A DNA stretch of 64,000 nucleotides, taken from assembly GCF_000719975.1 (NCBI RefSeq), contig NZ_JOIJ01000002.1:124001-188000 (forward strand). The letters are read 5' to 3'. The notes under the pieces were generated by a model, which did not search any database, was not told the DNA's origin, and worked only from the letters and a program-made list of their open reading frames with translations. Position numbers and translations under genes: made by a program. Source of the stretch: Prauserella rugosa. Lineage in GTDB: Bacteria > Actinomycetota > Actinomycetes > Mycobacteriales > Pseudonocardiaceae. This document shows positions 8,151 through 16,182 of this stretch, in pieces. Each line of letters opens with the position of its first letter. Within the stretch, counting starts at the first letter, position 1.

Positions 8151-9566
8151 TCACCCACCCGAGATCCCGGGCACGAACGCCTCGAGCACGGTGTAGGCGG
8201 CCAGCGCGACGATCGAGGCGCTGCTGACGACGAACGCGGCGGTCAGCCAACCGCTGCGCTTGAACCGGGCGTCGACCTCACGGGTGCGCAGCCGCCACAC
8301 GGCGAAGAGCACGGCGAGCAGGAAGATCCCGGTGGCGATCGCGCCGATCTGCATCATCACCAGCGGCGACTGGACGAACAGGAACATGCACAGCCACAGC
8401 ACGGGCAGGCAGACGGTGAAGATCCGCAGCACCCGCGCCCGCACCCGCACGTCGTGCCAGTCGATCACGCCCAGCAACCCGAGCGTGTTGGTCCACAGGC
8501 GGGGCACCGCGGCCGCCGAGGCGATGTTGGTCGAGAACAACACGATGATCGCGCCGCCGAGGAACAGCGTCTCCGCCCACGGTCCGAGCGTGTCGGTGTA
8601 CATCCGCGACACGGTGGTGATGACGTCGTTGCCCTCGGGCACCAGGCCCTGTGGGTGCAACACGCTCGCACCGACGACGTAGAACGACAGCGTCGCGACC
8701 GTGCAGGTCAGCCACGACACGAACACGTCGAGCTGCATCACCTTGATCCAGCCCTCGGCGCGCCGGGCCCGCTCCTCGCTGCCGTCGTCCGGCCCGGTCC
8801 ACCGGGCGTAGCCCTTCTCGAGACACCAGTAGGTGTAGTTGGTCATGTCGTCCGCGCCGACACCGGTCGAACCGAACATCGCGACCGCGAGGCCCACGGT
8901 GCCCGCGGGGATGGCGAAGCTCAGTCCGCCCGCGAAGTCGCCGCCGTCGTAGGCGAACGGGGTGAACGGCAGCACGAGCACCAACGCCACGGTGCTGAGC
9001 GTGAACAGCGCCACCGACCACGTCGTGATGAACTCGACCACGCTGTAGCGGTTGCTGCGCAGCAGTCCGACCGTCACCACCGTGACGATCACCGCCCACG
9101 TGGCGAGCGATCCGCTGCTGAGGGGCTGCCCGACGATCGGCCACAGGATCGAGCACGCCGCGGCGGTCCCGCCGATGACCCCGCCGCGTTGGAAGTTCTT
9201 GGCGAGGTCCAGTCCGATCCAGAGCCAGTTGATCCAGCCCATCCGGCCGATCCGCGGTGGCACGGTCGCGTAGCCGGCCAGTGCCGTCTTGCCGCGCAGG
9301 ATCGCCCACCTGGCCAGTTCCATCTGGACCCAGACCTTCACCGCCGCGCCGACGATGACCATCCACAACAGGACGAAACCCGCCTGTGCGCCGAGGGACG
9401 TCGTGACGATCAGTTCGCCCGAGCCCACGACGGAGGCGGTGAGCACGATGCCCGGGCCGAGATGACGCAGCCGGCCCCGCATCGTCGTGGGCGCCTCCCG
9501 GACGTCCTCGTCACGGAGACGGTAGGCATCCTCGACCGGAGTGTGCGGCGTGTCTTTCGTGGACAT
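8151..9566 (-). CDS. Nramp-like membrane transporter lacking the canonical metal-site motifs
   Basis: The 471-residue protein has about 11 membrane segments and aligns in layout with Nramp/SLC11 carriers (HLGPGIVLTASVVGSG in TM1). The metal-binding motifs are absent: TM1 has VGSGE (47-51) where Nramp has MDPGN, and TM6 has GSTGVGADDMTNY (232-244) where Nramp has GATVMPHN. These residues coordinate Mn/Fe in true Nramps, so the substrate is unlikely to be the usual divalent metal. Position inside a sugar-acid operon (aldolase upstream, aldehyde dehydrogenase downstream) suggests uptake of the organic substrate or a related compound. Fold relationship is firm; the substrate is inference. Confidence 0.75.
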   Translation of the reverse strand: MSTKDTPHTPVEDAYRLRDEDVREAPTTMRGRLRHLGPGIVLTASVVGSGELIVTTSLGAQAGFVLLWMVIVGAAVKVWVQMELARWAILRGKTALAGYATVPPRIGRMGWINWLWIGLDLAKNFQRGGVIGGTAAACSILWPIVGQPLSSGSLATWAVIVTVVTVGLLRSNRYSVVEFITTWSVALFTLSTVALVLVLPFTPFAYDGGDFAGGLSFAIPAGTVGLAVAMFGSTGVGADDMTNYTYWCLEKGYARWTGPDDGSEERARRAEGWIKVMQLDVFVSWLTCTVATLSFYVVGASVLHPQGLVPEGNDVITTVSRMYTDTLGPWAETLFLGGAIIVLFSTNIASAAAVPRLWTNTLGLLGVIDWHDVRVRARVLRIFTVCLPVLWLCMFLFVQSPLVMMQIGAIATGIFLLAVLFAVWRLRTREVDARFKRSGWLTAAFVVSSASIVALAAYTVLEAFVPGISGG

Positions 9567-9632
9567 GGCGGGCTTCCCTTCGGGTCGGCGTCGTCGCCGG
9601 AAGGCCGTGGGACGGCCGGGGGCGAGGGCCGG

Positions 9633-10250
9633 TCAGCCGATCGCGGACCGGAGCCGGCGGGCCTGGGTGCGTACCGACGGCGGGTCGGACGGATCGCCAA
9701 GGAGCTGGACGCCGACCCCGACGCCGGCGCACCCGGCAGCCAGGCACGCGCCCGCGAGCTCGGGTCCCACGCCACCGGTCGCCATCATCGGGACGTCCGG
9801 CAGCGGGCCGCGGAGCTGACGGATGTGCTCGGCCCCGACCGGCGAGATCGGGAACACCTTCACCACGTCGGCCCCGAGCCGCACGGCCCGCACCACCTCC
9901 GTGGCGGTGAACGCTCCGGGCACGGTGCCGAGGCCGAGCTGCCCGGCGCGGGCGAGCACGTCCTCGTCCACATGGGGCGAGACGACGAACTGCGCTCCGG
10001 CGTCAGCGGCACGCTCGACGTCGGCGGCGGTCAGCACCGTGCCCGCACCGACCGGGAGCTCATCGCCGTACTCCGCACGCAGCGCGGTGATCGCGGCGAA
10101 CGGGTCGGCCGAGTTGAGCGTCACCTCGAACAGCCGGATTCCCTCGCCGTGCAGAACCTCCGCGAGCGAGAGGCACTCGCGCGGCGACTGACCGCGGAAG
10201 ATCACCATCGCCCGGTGCCGCCGGACCTGGTCGAGAATGTCGTGGGCCAT
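9633..10250 (-). CDS. KDPG/KHG-type class I aldolase
   Basis: The 205-residue TIM-barrel aldolase has the Schiff-base lysine K131 in GADVVKVFP, the catalytic Glu in FEVTLNS (E42), R19 in FRG, and the GAGTV loop. Length is normal for the family. It cleaves 2-keto-3-deoxy sugar acids or their phosphates into pyruvate and an aldehyde. No kinase is present in the cluster, which favours a non-phosphorylative substrate. It lies between the dehydratase and the Nramp-like carrier in the same orientation. The 84-base gap to the dehydratase contains three gcctgtggtt repeats. Confidence 0.85.
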   Translation of the reverse strand: MAHDILDQVRRHRAMVIFRGQSPRECLSLAEVLHGEGIRLFEVTLNSADPFAAITALRAEYGDELPVGAGTVLTAADVERAADAGAQFVVSPHVDEDVLARAGQLGLGTVPGAFTATEVVRAVRLGADVVKVFPISPVGAEHIRQLRGPLPDVPMMATGGVGPELAGACLAAGCAGVGVGVQLLGDPSDPPSVRTQARRLRSAIG

Positions 10251-10334
10251 GGTCGTTGCACGTTCCTCTCTCGCGCCGGGAGGTCACCGGCGCCTGTGGT
10301 TCGGCGGCGCCTGTGGTTCCCATATGCCTGTGGT

Positions 10335-12068
10335 TCACAGATGCCTGCGGGGCACCGGGTGGCCCCGGCGTCCGGTGAGGAAGTCGAAGTCGGCTCCGGT
10401 GTCGGCCTGGCGCACGTGGGAGCGGTAGAGCCACTCGTAACCCGAGGCCGCTTCCGGGACCGTCGGGCCGCTCTCCCCCGCTCTGCGGCGCAGTTCCTCG
10501 TCGCTGACATCCATGTCGAGGCGCCGCGCGGGAACGTCGAGGGTGACGCGGTCGCCGGTCCGCAGCAGCGCCAACGGTCCTCCAGCGGCCGATTCCGGCG
10601 CCACGTGCAGCACGACGGTGCCGTAGGAGGTTCCGCTCATCCGCCCGTCGGTGATCCGCACCATGTCCCGGACGCCCGCGTCGAGCAGTTTCTTGGGGAT
10701 CGCGAGGTTGCCGATCTCCGGCATGCCCGGGTAGCCGGCGGGTCCCGCGCCCCGCACGACGAGCACCGTTCCGGCCTCGACCGGCAGGTCCGGGGAATCG
10801 GCCTGCGCGTGGTACTCCTCGATGGTGTCGAACACCAACGCCGGCCCGGTGTGCCGCATCAGCTCCTCGGACGCGGCCGACAGTTTGATCACCGCTCCGT
10901 CGGGCGCCAGGTTGCCGCGCAGCACCGCGGTGTGCCTGCCCGCGTCGTGGACGGGCGCGGAGCGCGTGCGGACGACGTCGGTGTTCCAGTTCGGCGCGTC
11001 GGCGCAGTTCTCCCCGAGGCTCTTGCCGGTCACCGTGGCCGCGTCACGGTGCAGCAGCTCACCGAGCTCGCCGACCACGGCGGGCAGCCCGCCCGCGTAG
11101 GCGAACTCCTCCATGAGGAACCGCCCCGACGGCAACAGGTCGACCAGCAGCGGGACGTCGGCCGCCAGCGCGTCGAAATCGTCGAGGGACAAGGCGACCT
11201 CGGCCCGTCCGGCGAGGGCGAGCAGGTGCACCACCGCATTGGTGGAACCGCCGATCGCCGCGTTCACCCTGACCGCGTTCTCGAACGACCGCCGGTCCAC
11301 AATGGAGGACGGCGTCAGTCCCTCGTCGACCATGGCGACGATCCGGCTGCCCGCCGCTTCGGCGATCCGGTACCGGGCCGCGTCGACCGCGGGGATCGCC
11401 GCGCTGCCGGGCAGCGACAGTCCGAGTGCCTCGGTCAGACACGCCATCGTCGACGCGGTCCCCATCGTCGTGCAGTGGCCCGCACTCCGCGACAGGCACG
11501 CCTCCGCCGTGGCGAAGTCCTCGCGGCTCATCCGCCCGGCCCGGACCTCCTCGCTGAACTGCCAGACGTGCGTGCCGGACCCGGCGTCGCAGCCACGGAA
11601 CTTGCCGTTCAGCATCGGCCCGCCCGTCACCATGACGGTCGGCAGGTCGACGCTCAGCGCTCCCATGAGCTGCGCGGGCACCGTCTTGTCACACCCGCCG
11701 AGCAGGACGACCCCGTCGAGCGGATTGGCGCGGAGGGTCTCCTCGACGTCCATCGCCATGAGATTGCGGAACATCATCGCCGAGGGCCGCATCAGGGTCT
11801 CGCCGAGCGAGACGGTCGGGAACTCCAGCGGAACGCCGCCCGCCATCAGCACGCCGCGCTTGACCGCGTCGGCCACCTGGCGCAGGTGCGCGTTGCAGGG
11901 CGCGAGGTCCGACGCACTGTTGGCGATGCCGATCACCGGCCTGCCGTCGAACATCGACGACGAGTAGCCCTGGTTGTACATCTTGGACCGGTGGACGAAG
12001 CCGAGTTTGCCGTCGAGTCCGAACCAGGCGGCACTTCGGCGGCCCGAGTGGTCGTTGCCTGACGTCAT
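10335..12068 (-). CDS. IlvD/Edd family dehydratase (probable sugar-acid dehydratase)
   Basis: The 577-residue enzyme belongs to the Fe-S dehydratases that include dihydroxy-acid, phosphogluconate and aldonate dehydratases. Cysteines expected to hold the cluster are visible in DLAPCNAH, LLGGCDKT and SAGHCTTMGTAS. It lies with an aldolase, a carrier, an aldehyde dehydrogenase and a GntR regulator, not with branched-chain amino acid genes, so an aldonate (arabonate, xylonate, gluconate or galactonate type) is the likely substrate. ATG at 12068 has GGTGGG upstream and was preferred over the longer frame, which would run through the operator at 12110. It is the first gene of the leftward operon. 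Confidence 0.85.
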   Translation of the reverse strand: MTSGNDHSGRRSAAWFGLDGKLGFVHRSKMYNQGYSSSMFDGRPVIGIANSASDLAPCNAHLRQVADAVKRGVLMAGGVPLEFPTVSLGETLMRPSAMMFRNLMAMDVEETLRANPLDGVVLLGGCDKTVPAQLMGALSVDLPTVMVTGGPMLNGKFRGCDAGSGTHVWQFSEEVRAGRMSREDFATAEACLSRSAGHCTTMGTASTMACLTEALGLSLPGSAAIPAVDAARYRIAEAAGSRIVAMVDEGLTPSSIVDRRSFENAVRVNAAIGGSTNAVVHLLALAGRAEVALSLDDFDALAADVPLLVDLLPSGRFLMEEFAYAGGLPAVVGELGELLHRDAATVTGKSLGENCADAPNWNTDVVRTRSAPVHDAGRHTAVLRGNLAPDGAVIKLSAASEELMRHTGPALVFDTIEEYHAQADSPDLPVEAGTVLVVRGAGPAGYPGMPEIGNLAIPKKLLDAGVRDMVRITDGRMSGTSYGTVVLHVAPESAAGGPLALLRTGDRVTLDVPARRLDMDVSDEELRRRAGESGPTVPEAASGYEWLYRSHVRQADTGADFDFLTGRRGHPVPRRHL

Positions 12069-12108
12069 CGTCGTCCCACCTGCACTGTCCCACCTGCACG
12101 GCATCAGT

Positions 12109-12120
12109 TTTACATGTAAT
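12109..12120. promoter_or_regulatory. Putative GntR operator upstream of the dehydratase operon
   Basis: TTACATGTAA at 12110-12119 is a perfect palindrome 42 bases upstream of the dehydratase start. The same TTACATGTA core occurs just upstream of the cluster's own GntR gene (14057-14066), so the two are best read as operators of that FadR-type regulator. Confidence 0.65.
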
Positions 12121-12250
12121 TTCTCGACTGAGCATATTCCGAGCCCGCGGTGCATGCAATAGTCCGCCGCCCGACACCGCCCGCCCGAGGCCGCCCGTCC
12201 GGCACCGCCCGCCGGCCACGTCTCGGCGTATCCCGGGTCGCCGGCCCGGG

Positions 12251-13387
12251 TTACGCGGAGAGCTGGACCTCGGAGTCGGTGACCGCCTCGATCGCGTCCT
12301 CGTCGACGGTCACACCCCAGCCCGGCCCATCTGGAACGATGAGGACCCCGCCGTCCGGCGTGGGCGCTCGGTCGAGCAGCGGATCACGCAGCGGGTTGTC
12401 CCGGATGTCGTACTCGAGAGCGGCCACCGGCGCCGCCGCCGCGGCGAGCTGCAGCGTGGCCGCGAACGCGATCGCGCCGCCGTAGAGATGCGGCAACACC
12501 GGCGTGCCGCAGGCTTCGGCGACCGCGCAGATCGCGCGCACCTCCGTCAGCCCGCCGGTCTTGGCCAGGTCCGGCTGCAGGATCCCGATCGCGGGCGAGG
12601 CGGCGAAGGCACGGAACTCGTGGCGGCCGTACATGTTCTCGCCGGTCGCGATCGTCAACCCGGTCCGCCGGTGCAGCTCCTCGAGTGCGGCCAGGGCGTT
12701 GCCACGCACCGGCTCCTCGATCCACGCCACGTCCGCGGCGCGCAGCAATGGCGCCATGGCGACGGCCTCGTCGACGTCCCACGCCTGGTTCGCGTCGGCG
12801 TACAACGCCACGTCCGGACCGGCGACCGCGCGCGCCTCGGACAGGTTGCGCTCGTCGACCTCGCGACCGAACCCGACCTTGAGCTTGAGTGCGGTGTGCC
12901 CGGCGGCGAGGCAGGCCCGCGCCGTGTCCCCCACGCCGTCCGGGCCGAGACTGCTGGCATACACCGGCACCGCGTCGCGAACCGGCCCCGGCGCGAGCGC
13001 GCCCACCGCGCACCCGCTCCGCTGCCCGGCCAGATCCCACAGGGCCAGGTCGGCACCGCTGATCGCCTGCCGGACGGGACCGGGCGCGCCCCACTGCCGG
13101 CCGAGCGGGTCCAGCCGCGAGCACAGCCGGTCGTGCAGCGAGGCGATCCGCGTCGCGTCGCGGCCCATCAGCAACGGCAGCACGCCGTCCCGGAGGGTCG
13201 CGACCCGCTCCTCGGCGGCCCACGGCGGATAGTTGATCCAGCTCTCCCCTCGCCCGACGAGCCCGTCGGACGTGCTCAGCTCCACGAGCACGGCGCTGCG
13301 GTGCCGCAACGGCGAGAACGACATGGCGATGCCGTCGGACACCGGGGCACGCAGCACCCGCAGCCGCGCACCGACGATGCGGGCCAT
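12251..13387 (-). CDS. Enolase-superfamily sugar-acid dehydratase (mandelate racemase subgroup)
   Basis: The 378-residue protein has the mandelate racemase/muconate lactonizing architecture: N-terminal capping domain, then barrel with KxK base pair K168/K170 (ALKLKVG), metal ligands D198 (ADANQ), E224/E225 (WIEEP) and E250 (TGENMYG), and H300 (LPHLYGG) as the opposite-face base paired with D273. That set is complete, so it should be an active dehydratase or epimerase. It follows the GntR gene with start and stop codons overlapping at 13387, hence translationally coupled to the regulator. It probably performs a dehydration in the same sugar-acid pathway as the operon to its left. Confidence 0.85.
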   Translation of the reverse strand: MARIVGARLRVLRAPVSDGIAMSFSPLRHRSAVLVELSTSDGLVGRGESWINYPPWAAEERVATLRDGVLPLLMGRDATRIASLHDRLCSRLDPLGRQWGAPGPVRQAISGADLALWDLAGQRSGCAVGALAPGPVRDAVPVYASSLGPDGVGDTARACLAAGHTALKLKVGFGREVDERNLSEARAVAGPDVALYADANQAWDVDEAVAMAPLLRAADVAWIEEPVRGNALAALEELHRRTGLTIATGENMYGRHEFRAFAASPAIGILQPDLAKTGGLTEVRAICAVAEACGTPVLPHLYGGAIAFAATLQLAAAAAPVAALEYDIRDNPLRDPLLDRAPTPDGGVLIVPDGPGWGVTVDEDAIEAVTDSEVQLSA

Positions 13388-14046
13388 CAGTCGACCTCGA
13401 GCTGGCGCAACAGGACACCGCGGAGCCGGCGGATGTGAGCCCGGGCCGCCTGTTCGGCCGCCACGGCGTCACCGGCGTCGATGGCCGTGACGATGGCCCG
13501 GTGGTCGTCGAGCGCCTGCCGCGGACCGGCCGTCACGGTCGTCGTGCGCATCGCGAGCCGCACCTGGGTCTGCACGTCGTCGAGGAGGCGGACGACCTCG
13601 TCGTTGCCCGCCGCCTGCCGGATCTGCCGATGGAAGTGCATGTCCGCCTCGGTGCTGGCGACCAGATCCGCCACCCGCACCGCGGCCTCGTGCTCGTCGA
13701 CCGTCTGCCTCAGTGCCCGCACGAGCCTGCGGCCGGCGTTCTCGACAGCCAGCCGCGCCGCGAGCCCTTCCAGCACCTCGCGGACCTCGTAGATCGAGGC
13801 GAGTTCGACGGGGCCGACGTGCGCGACGACGGCGCCCCTCCGCGGTTCCTCCCGGGCGAGGCGTTCCCGCACGAGCCGCATCACCGCGTCCCGCACCGGA
13901 CTGCGGCTCACCTCGAGCGATTCGGCGAGCGCGGGCACGCTCAGCTTCGTCCCCGGCGCCAGCTCACCACTGAAGATCATCTCGCGCAGCCGGTCGGCGA
14001 CCGCGTCGGCGACCCGCGGCCCCGCCGTGTCGTTCGCTCCCACCAT
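13387..14046 (-). CDS. GntR family (FadR/FCD) transcriptional regulator
   Basis: The 219-residue protein has an N-terminal winged helix (LREMIFSGELAPGTKLS, then VSRSPVRDAVMRLV) and a C-terminal FCD helical ligand domain (residues about 85-210) with the usual Asp/His metal-site positions. Such regulators are normally released by the sugar acid or its keto-deoxy product. It heads a two-gene unit with the enolase-superfamily dehydratase and has a TTACATGTA-type palindrome immediately upstream, suggesting autorepression and control of the neighbouring dehydratase operon. Confidence 0.85.
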   Translation of the reverse strand: MVGANDTAGPRVADAVADRLREMIFSGELAPGTKLSVPALAESLEVSRSPVRDAVMRLVRERLAREEPRRGAVVAHVGPVELASIYEVREVLEGLAARLAVENAGRRLVRALRQTVDEHEAAVRVADLVASTEADMHFHRQIRQAAGNDEVVRLLDDVQTQVRLAMRTTTVTAGPRQALDDHRAIVTAIDAGDAVAAEQAARAHIRRLRGVLLRQLEVD

Positions 14047-14054
14047 GCCGGTTA

Positions 14055-14085
14055 TTTTACATGTACTGAAAGCAATTTACATTCC
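14055..14085. promoter_or_regulatory. Putative GntR operator upstream of its own gene
   Basis: TTACATGTAC at 14057-14066 matches the perfect TTACATGTAA palindrome at 12110. A second half-like element, TTTACATT, lies at 14076-14083. Both are within 40 bases of the GntR start codon. Confidence 0.6.
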
Positions 14086-14149
14086 ACGCGAGGATGAGCA
14101 CGGCACGAACCCGCCGCCTCGACCAGCTGCACTCGTGGCGAAGCTGTTT

Positions 14150-14187
14150 AGATTGACATCTATCTAGACACTGGCAAAGATAGAAGC
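14150..14187 (+). promoter_or_regulatory. ars operon promoter with ArsR-type operator, probably leaderless
   Basis: TTGACA at 14153-14158 makes a good -35 box. A -10-like AAAGAT lies 17 bases further at 14176-14181, which would start transcription close to the ATG at 14188. The spacer carries TCTATCTAGA with inverted TCTA/TAGA halves, fitting an ArsR operator placed between the promoter boxes. No strong ribosome binding site precedes the ATG, consistent with a leaderless message. Confidence 0.6.
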
Positions 14188-14592
14188 ATGTCGAACGAGG
14201 TGTGCTCGACGTCGCTGGCCGGCGAGCCGTTGTCCCCGGACCAAGCCGCCGAACTGTCGCGCGCGTTCAAGGCGCTGTCCGATCCGGTGCGGCTGCGGCT
14301 GCTGTCCCTCATCGCCTCGCATGCGGGCGGGGAGGCATGCGTGTGCGATCTGACCGGGGCGTTCGAGCTCACCGGTCCGACCATCTCCCACCATCTCAAG
14401 GTCCTGCGGGAGGCCGGACTCGTCGCCGGTGAGCGCAGGGCGACCTGGATCTACTACCGCGTGGACCGCGACGTGCTGCGCCGGTTGTCGACCGTCCTGC
14501 GCCCGATGCCCGCGGAATCGGGCGCACCGCCGCAGCGAACGACCTCCGAAGCCGCAGTCCAGGACACCACCGACCAGGGAGCACCCGCGTGA
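14188..14592 (+). CDS. arsR: ArsR family arsenic-responsive repressor
   Basis: The 134-residue winged-helix repressor has the recognition helix GPTISHHLKVLREAGLV and a Cys pair C51/C53 in ACVCDLT, the position of the As(III)-binding ELCVCDL motif of classical ArsR proteins. C6 near the N-terminus could add a third thiol. It is the first gene of an arsenic operon; its stop overlaps the GTG of the efflux gene by four bases, so the two are translationally coupled. Confidence 0.9.
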   Translation: MSNEVCSTSLAGEPLSPDQAAELSRAFKALSDPVRLRLLSLIASHAGGEACVCDLTGAFELTGPTISHHLKVLREAGLVAGERRATWIYYRVDRDVLRRLSTVLRPMPAESGAPPQRTTSEAAVQDTTDQGAPA

Positions 14593-15695
14593 CGAGCGAA
14601 ACGAGGACCGACGCGCCGGAGGCCACCGAGTCCGGAGTGGTCCGCAATCTATCCACACTGGACCGATTTCTTCCACTGTGGATCGGCGCCGCCATGGTGG
14701 CCGGACTGGTGGCCGGCCGGTGGGTCCCGGGTCTCGGCTCCGCGTTGGACGCCGTCCAGGTCGGCGGCATCTCGGTGCCGATCGCGTTGGGCCTGCTCGT
14801 CATGATGTACCCGGTGCTGGCCAAGGTTCGCTACGACCGGCTGGACACCGTCACCGGCGATCACCGACTGCTGTGGCCGTCCCTGGCGTTGAACTGGATC
14901 GCCGGGCCCGCGGTCATGTTCGCCTTGGCGTGGCTGTTGCTGCCGGATCTGCCCGAGTACCGGACCGGGCTGATCATCGTCGGCCTGGCGCGCTGCATCG
15001 CGATGGTGATCATCTGGAACGACCTGGCCTGTGGTGACCGGGAGGCCGCCGCGGTTCTGGTCGCGCTGAACTCGGTGTTCCAGGTCGTCGCGTTCGGTGC
15101 GCTCGGATGGTTCTACCTGGAGCTGCTGCCGGGCTGGCTCGGCCTGCCCACCGCGGATCTCGACGTCTCCGCGTGGCAACTCGTCGTCAACGTGCTGATC
15201 TTCCTCGGCATCCCGTTGCTGGCCGGCTACCTGTCGCGGCGGCTCGGCGAACGCGCGAAGGGCCGCGCCTGGTACGAGTCCCGATTCCTGCCGAAGGTCG
15301 GACCGCTGGCGTTGTACGGGCTGCTGCTGACCATCGTCCTGCTGTTCGCGCTGCAGGGCGAACAGATCACCGACCGCCCGCTCGACGTCGTGCGGATCGC
15401 GGTCCCACTGCTGATCTACTTCGCCGTGATGTGGGCGGGTTCGTACGCGTTGGGCAGGGCGATCGGGCTGAGTTACGAACGCACGACGACGCTGGCCTTC
15501 ACCGCCGCGGGCAACAACTTCGAACTCGCGATCGCCGTCGCGATCGCCACCTTCGGGGCCACCAGCGGACAGGCCCTCGCCGGTGTCGTCGGACCGCTCA
15601 TCGAGGTGCCGGTCCTCGTCGCGCTCGTGTACGTCTCCCTCGCGCTGCGACGGCGATTCCCCACCACCGCGGCGTCGACGAGCACGCCGGACTGA
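14589..15695 (+). CDS. acr3: ACR3-type arsenite efflux permease
   Basis: The 368-residue protein has ten predicted membrane helices and ACR3 hallmarks, including the conserved cysteine in LARCIAMVIIWNDLACGD (TM4 region) and a conserved charged TM9 segment near TAAGNNFELAIAVA. ACR3 exports As(III) by proton antiport. It begins at a GTG that overlaps the arsR stop and is followed 36 bases later by arsC. Confidence 0.92.
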   Translation: MTSETRTDAPEATESGVVRNLSTLDRFLPLWIGAAMVAGLVAGRWVPGLGSALDAVQVGGISVPIALGLLVMMYPVLAKVRYDRLDTVTGDHRLLWPSLALNWIAGPAVMFALAWLLLPDLPEYRTGLIIVGLARCIAMVIIWNDLACGDREAAAVLVALNSVFQVVAFGALGWFYLELLPGWLGLPTADLDVSAWQLVVNVLIFLGIPLLAGYLSRRLGERAKGRAWYESRFLPKVGPLALYGLLLTIVLLFALQGEQITDRPLDVVRIAVPLLIYFAVMWAGSYALGRAIGLSYERTTTLAFTAAGNNFELAIAVAIATFGATSGQALAGVVGPLIEVPVLVALVYVSLALRRRFPTTAASTSTPD

Positions 15696-15731
15696 GTCCC
15701 ATCCCGATCGACCGGAGCCGAAGGAGCCGTC

Positions 15732-16175
15732 ATGTCCGATCTGCCCGAGGTGCTGTTCGTCTGCGTGCACAACGCCGGCCGCTCGCAGATGGCCGCGGCG
15801 CTGCTCGACCACCACGCGGCAGGCAGGGTGCAGGTGCGTTCCGCGGGGTCGGCACCGGCGGACTCGATCAACCCGGCCGTCGTCGAGGTCATGGACGAAC
15901 TCGGCCTCGACCTCACCCGCGAGTTCCCGAAACCGCTGACGACCGAGGCGGTGCGGGCGGCCGACGTGGTCATCACCATGGGCTGCGGCGACGCCTGCCC
16001 CGTGTTCCCCGGCAAGCGCTACCTCGACTGGCAGCTCGACGACCCCGCGGGCCGATCCGCCGACGACGTGCGCCCGATCCGGGACGAGATCGACCGCCGC
16101 ATCCGCGCTCTGCTCGCCGAGCTCGTCGCTCCCAGCGGTGACGAAGCCGACGGCGGCAAGCACCCGCAGCACTGA
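15732..16175 (+). CDS. arsC: Arsenate reductase, low-molecular-weight phosphatase type
   Basis: The 147-residue protein has the P-loop CX5R signature C11-V-H-N-A-G-R17 and a distal cysteine pair C85/C89 (MGCGDACPVF), as expected for thiol-relay arsenate reductases that draw on thioredoxin or mycothiol. It converts arsenate to arsenite for the adjacent ACR3 pump. A GGAGCC-type site precedes the ATG. Its stop lies only seven bases from the stop of the convergent ABC ATPase gene, leaving no room for a separate terminator. Confidence 0.92.
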   Translation: MSDLPEVLFVCVHNAGRSQMAAALLDHHAAGRVQVRSAGSAPADSINPAVVEVMDELGLDLTREFPKPLTTEAVRAADVVITMGCGDACPVFPGKRYLDWQLDDPAGRSADDVRPIRDEIDRRIRALLAELVAPSGDEADGGKHPQH

Positions 16176-16182
16176 GCGCGAC

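Noticed and set aside
4075..8196. Very long plus-strand open frame (over 1300 codons)
   Set aside because: It lies antisense to the RCC1-protein and aldehyde dehydrogenase genes, is Arg/Gly/His-rich without any domain, and is the usual artefact of GC-rich DNA.
10260..10345. Three gcctgtggtt repeats between aldolase and dehydratase genes
   Set aside because: No symmetry or promoter-like context; probably local duplication.
8043..12062. Second very long plus-strand open frame
   Set aside because: Antisense to the Nramp-like, aldolase and dehydratase genes; composition is typical of a shadow frame.
14589..16175. Arsenic operon considered as part of a mobile island
   Set aside because: No integrase, IS ends or composition change around it; looks like a resident operon.
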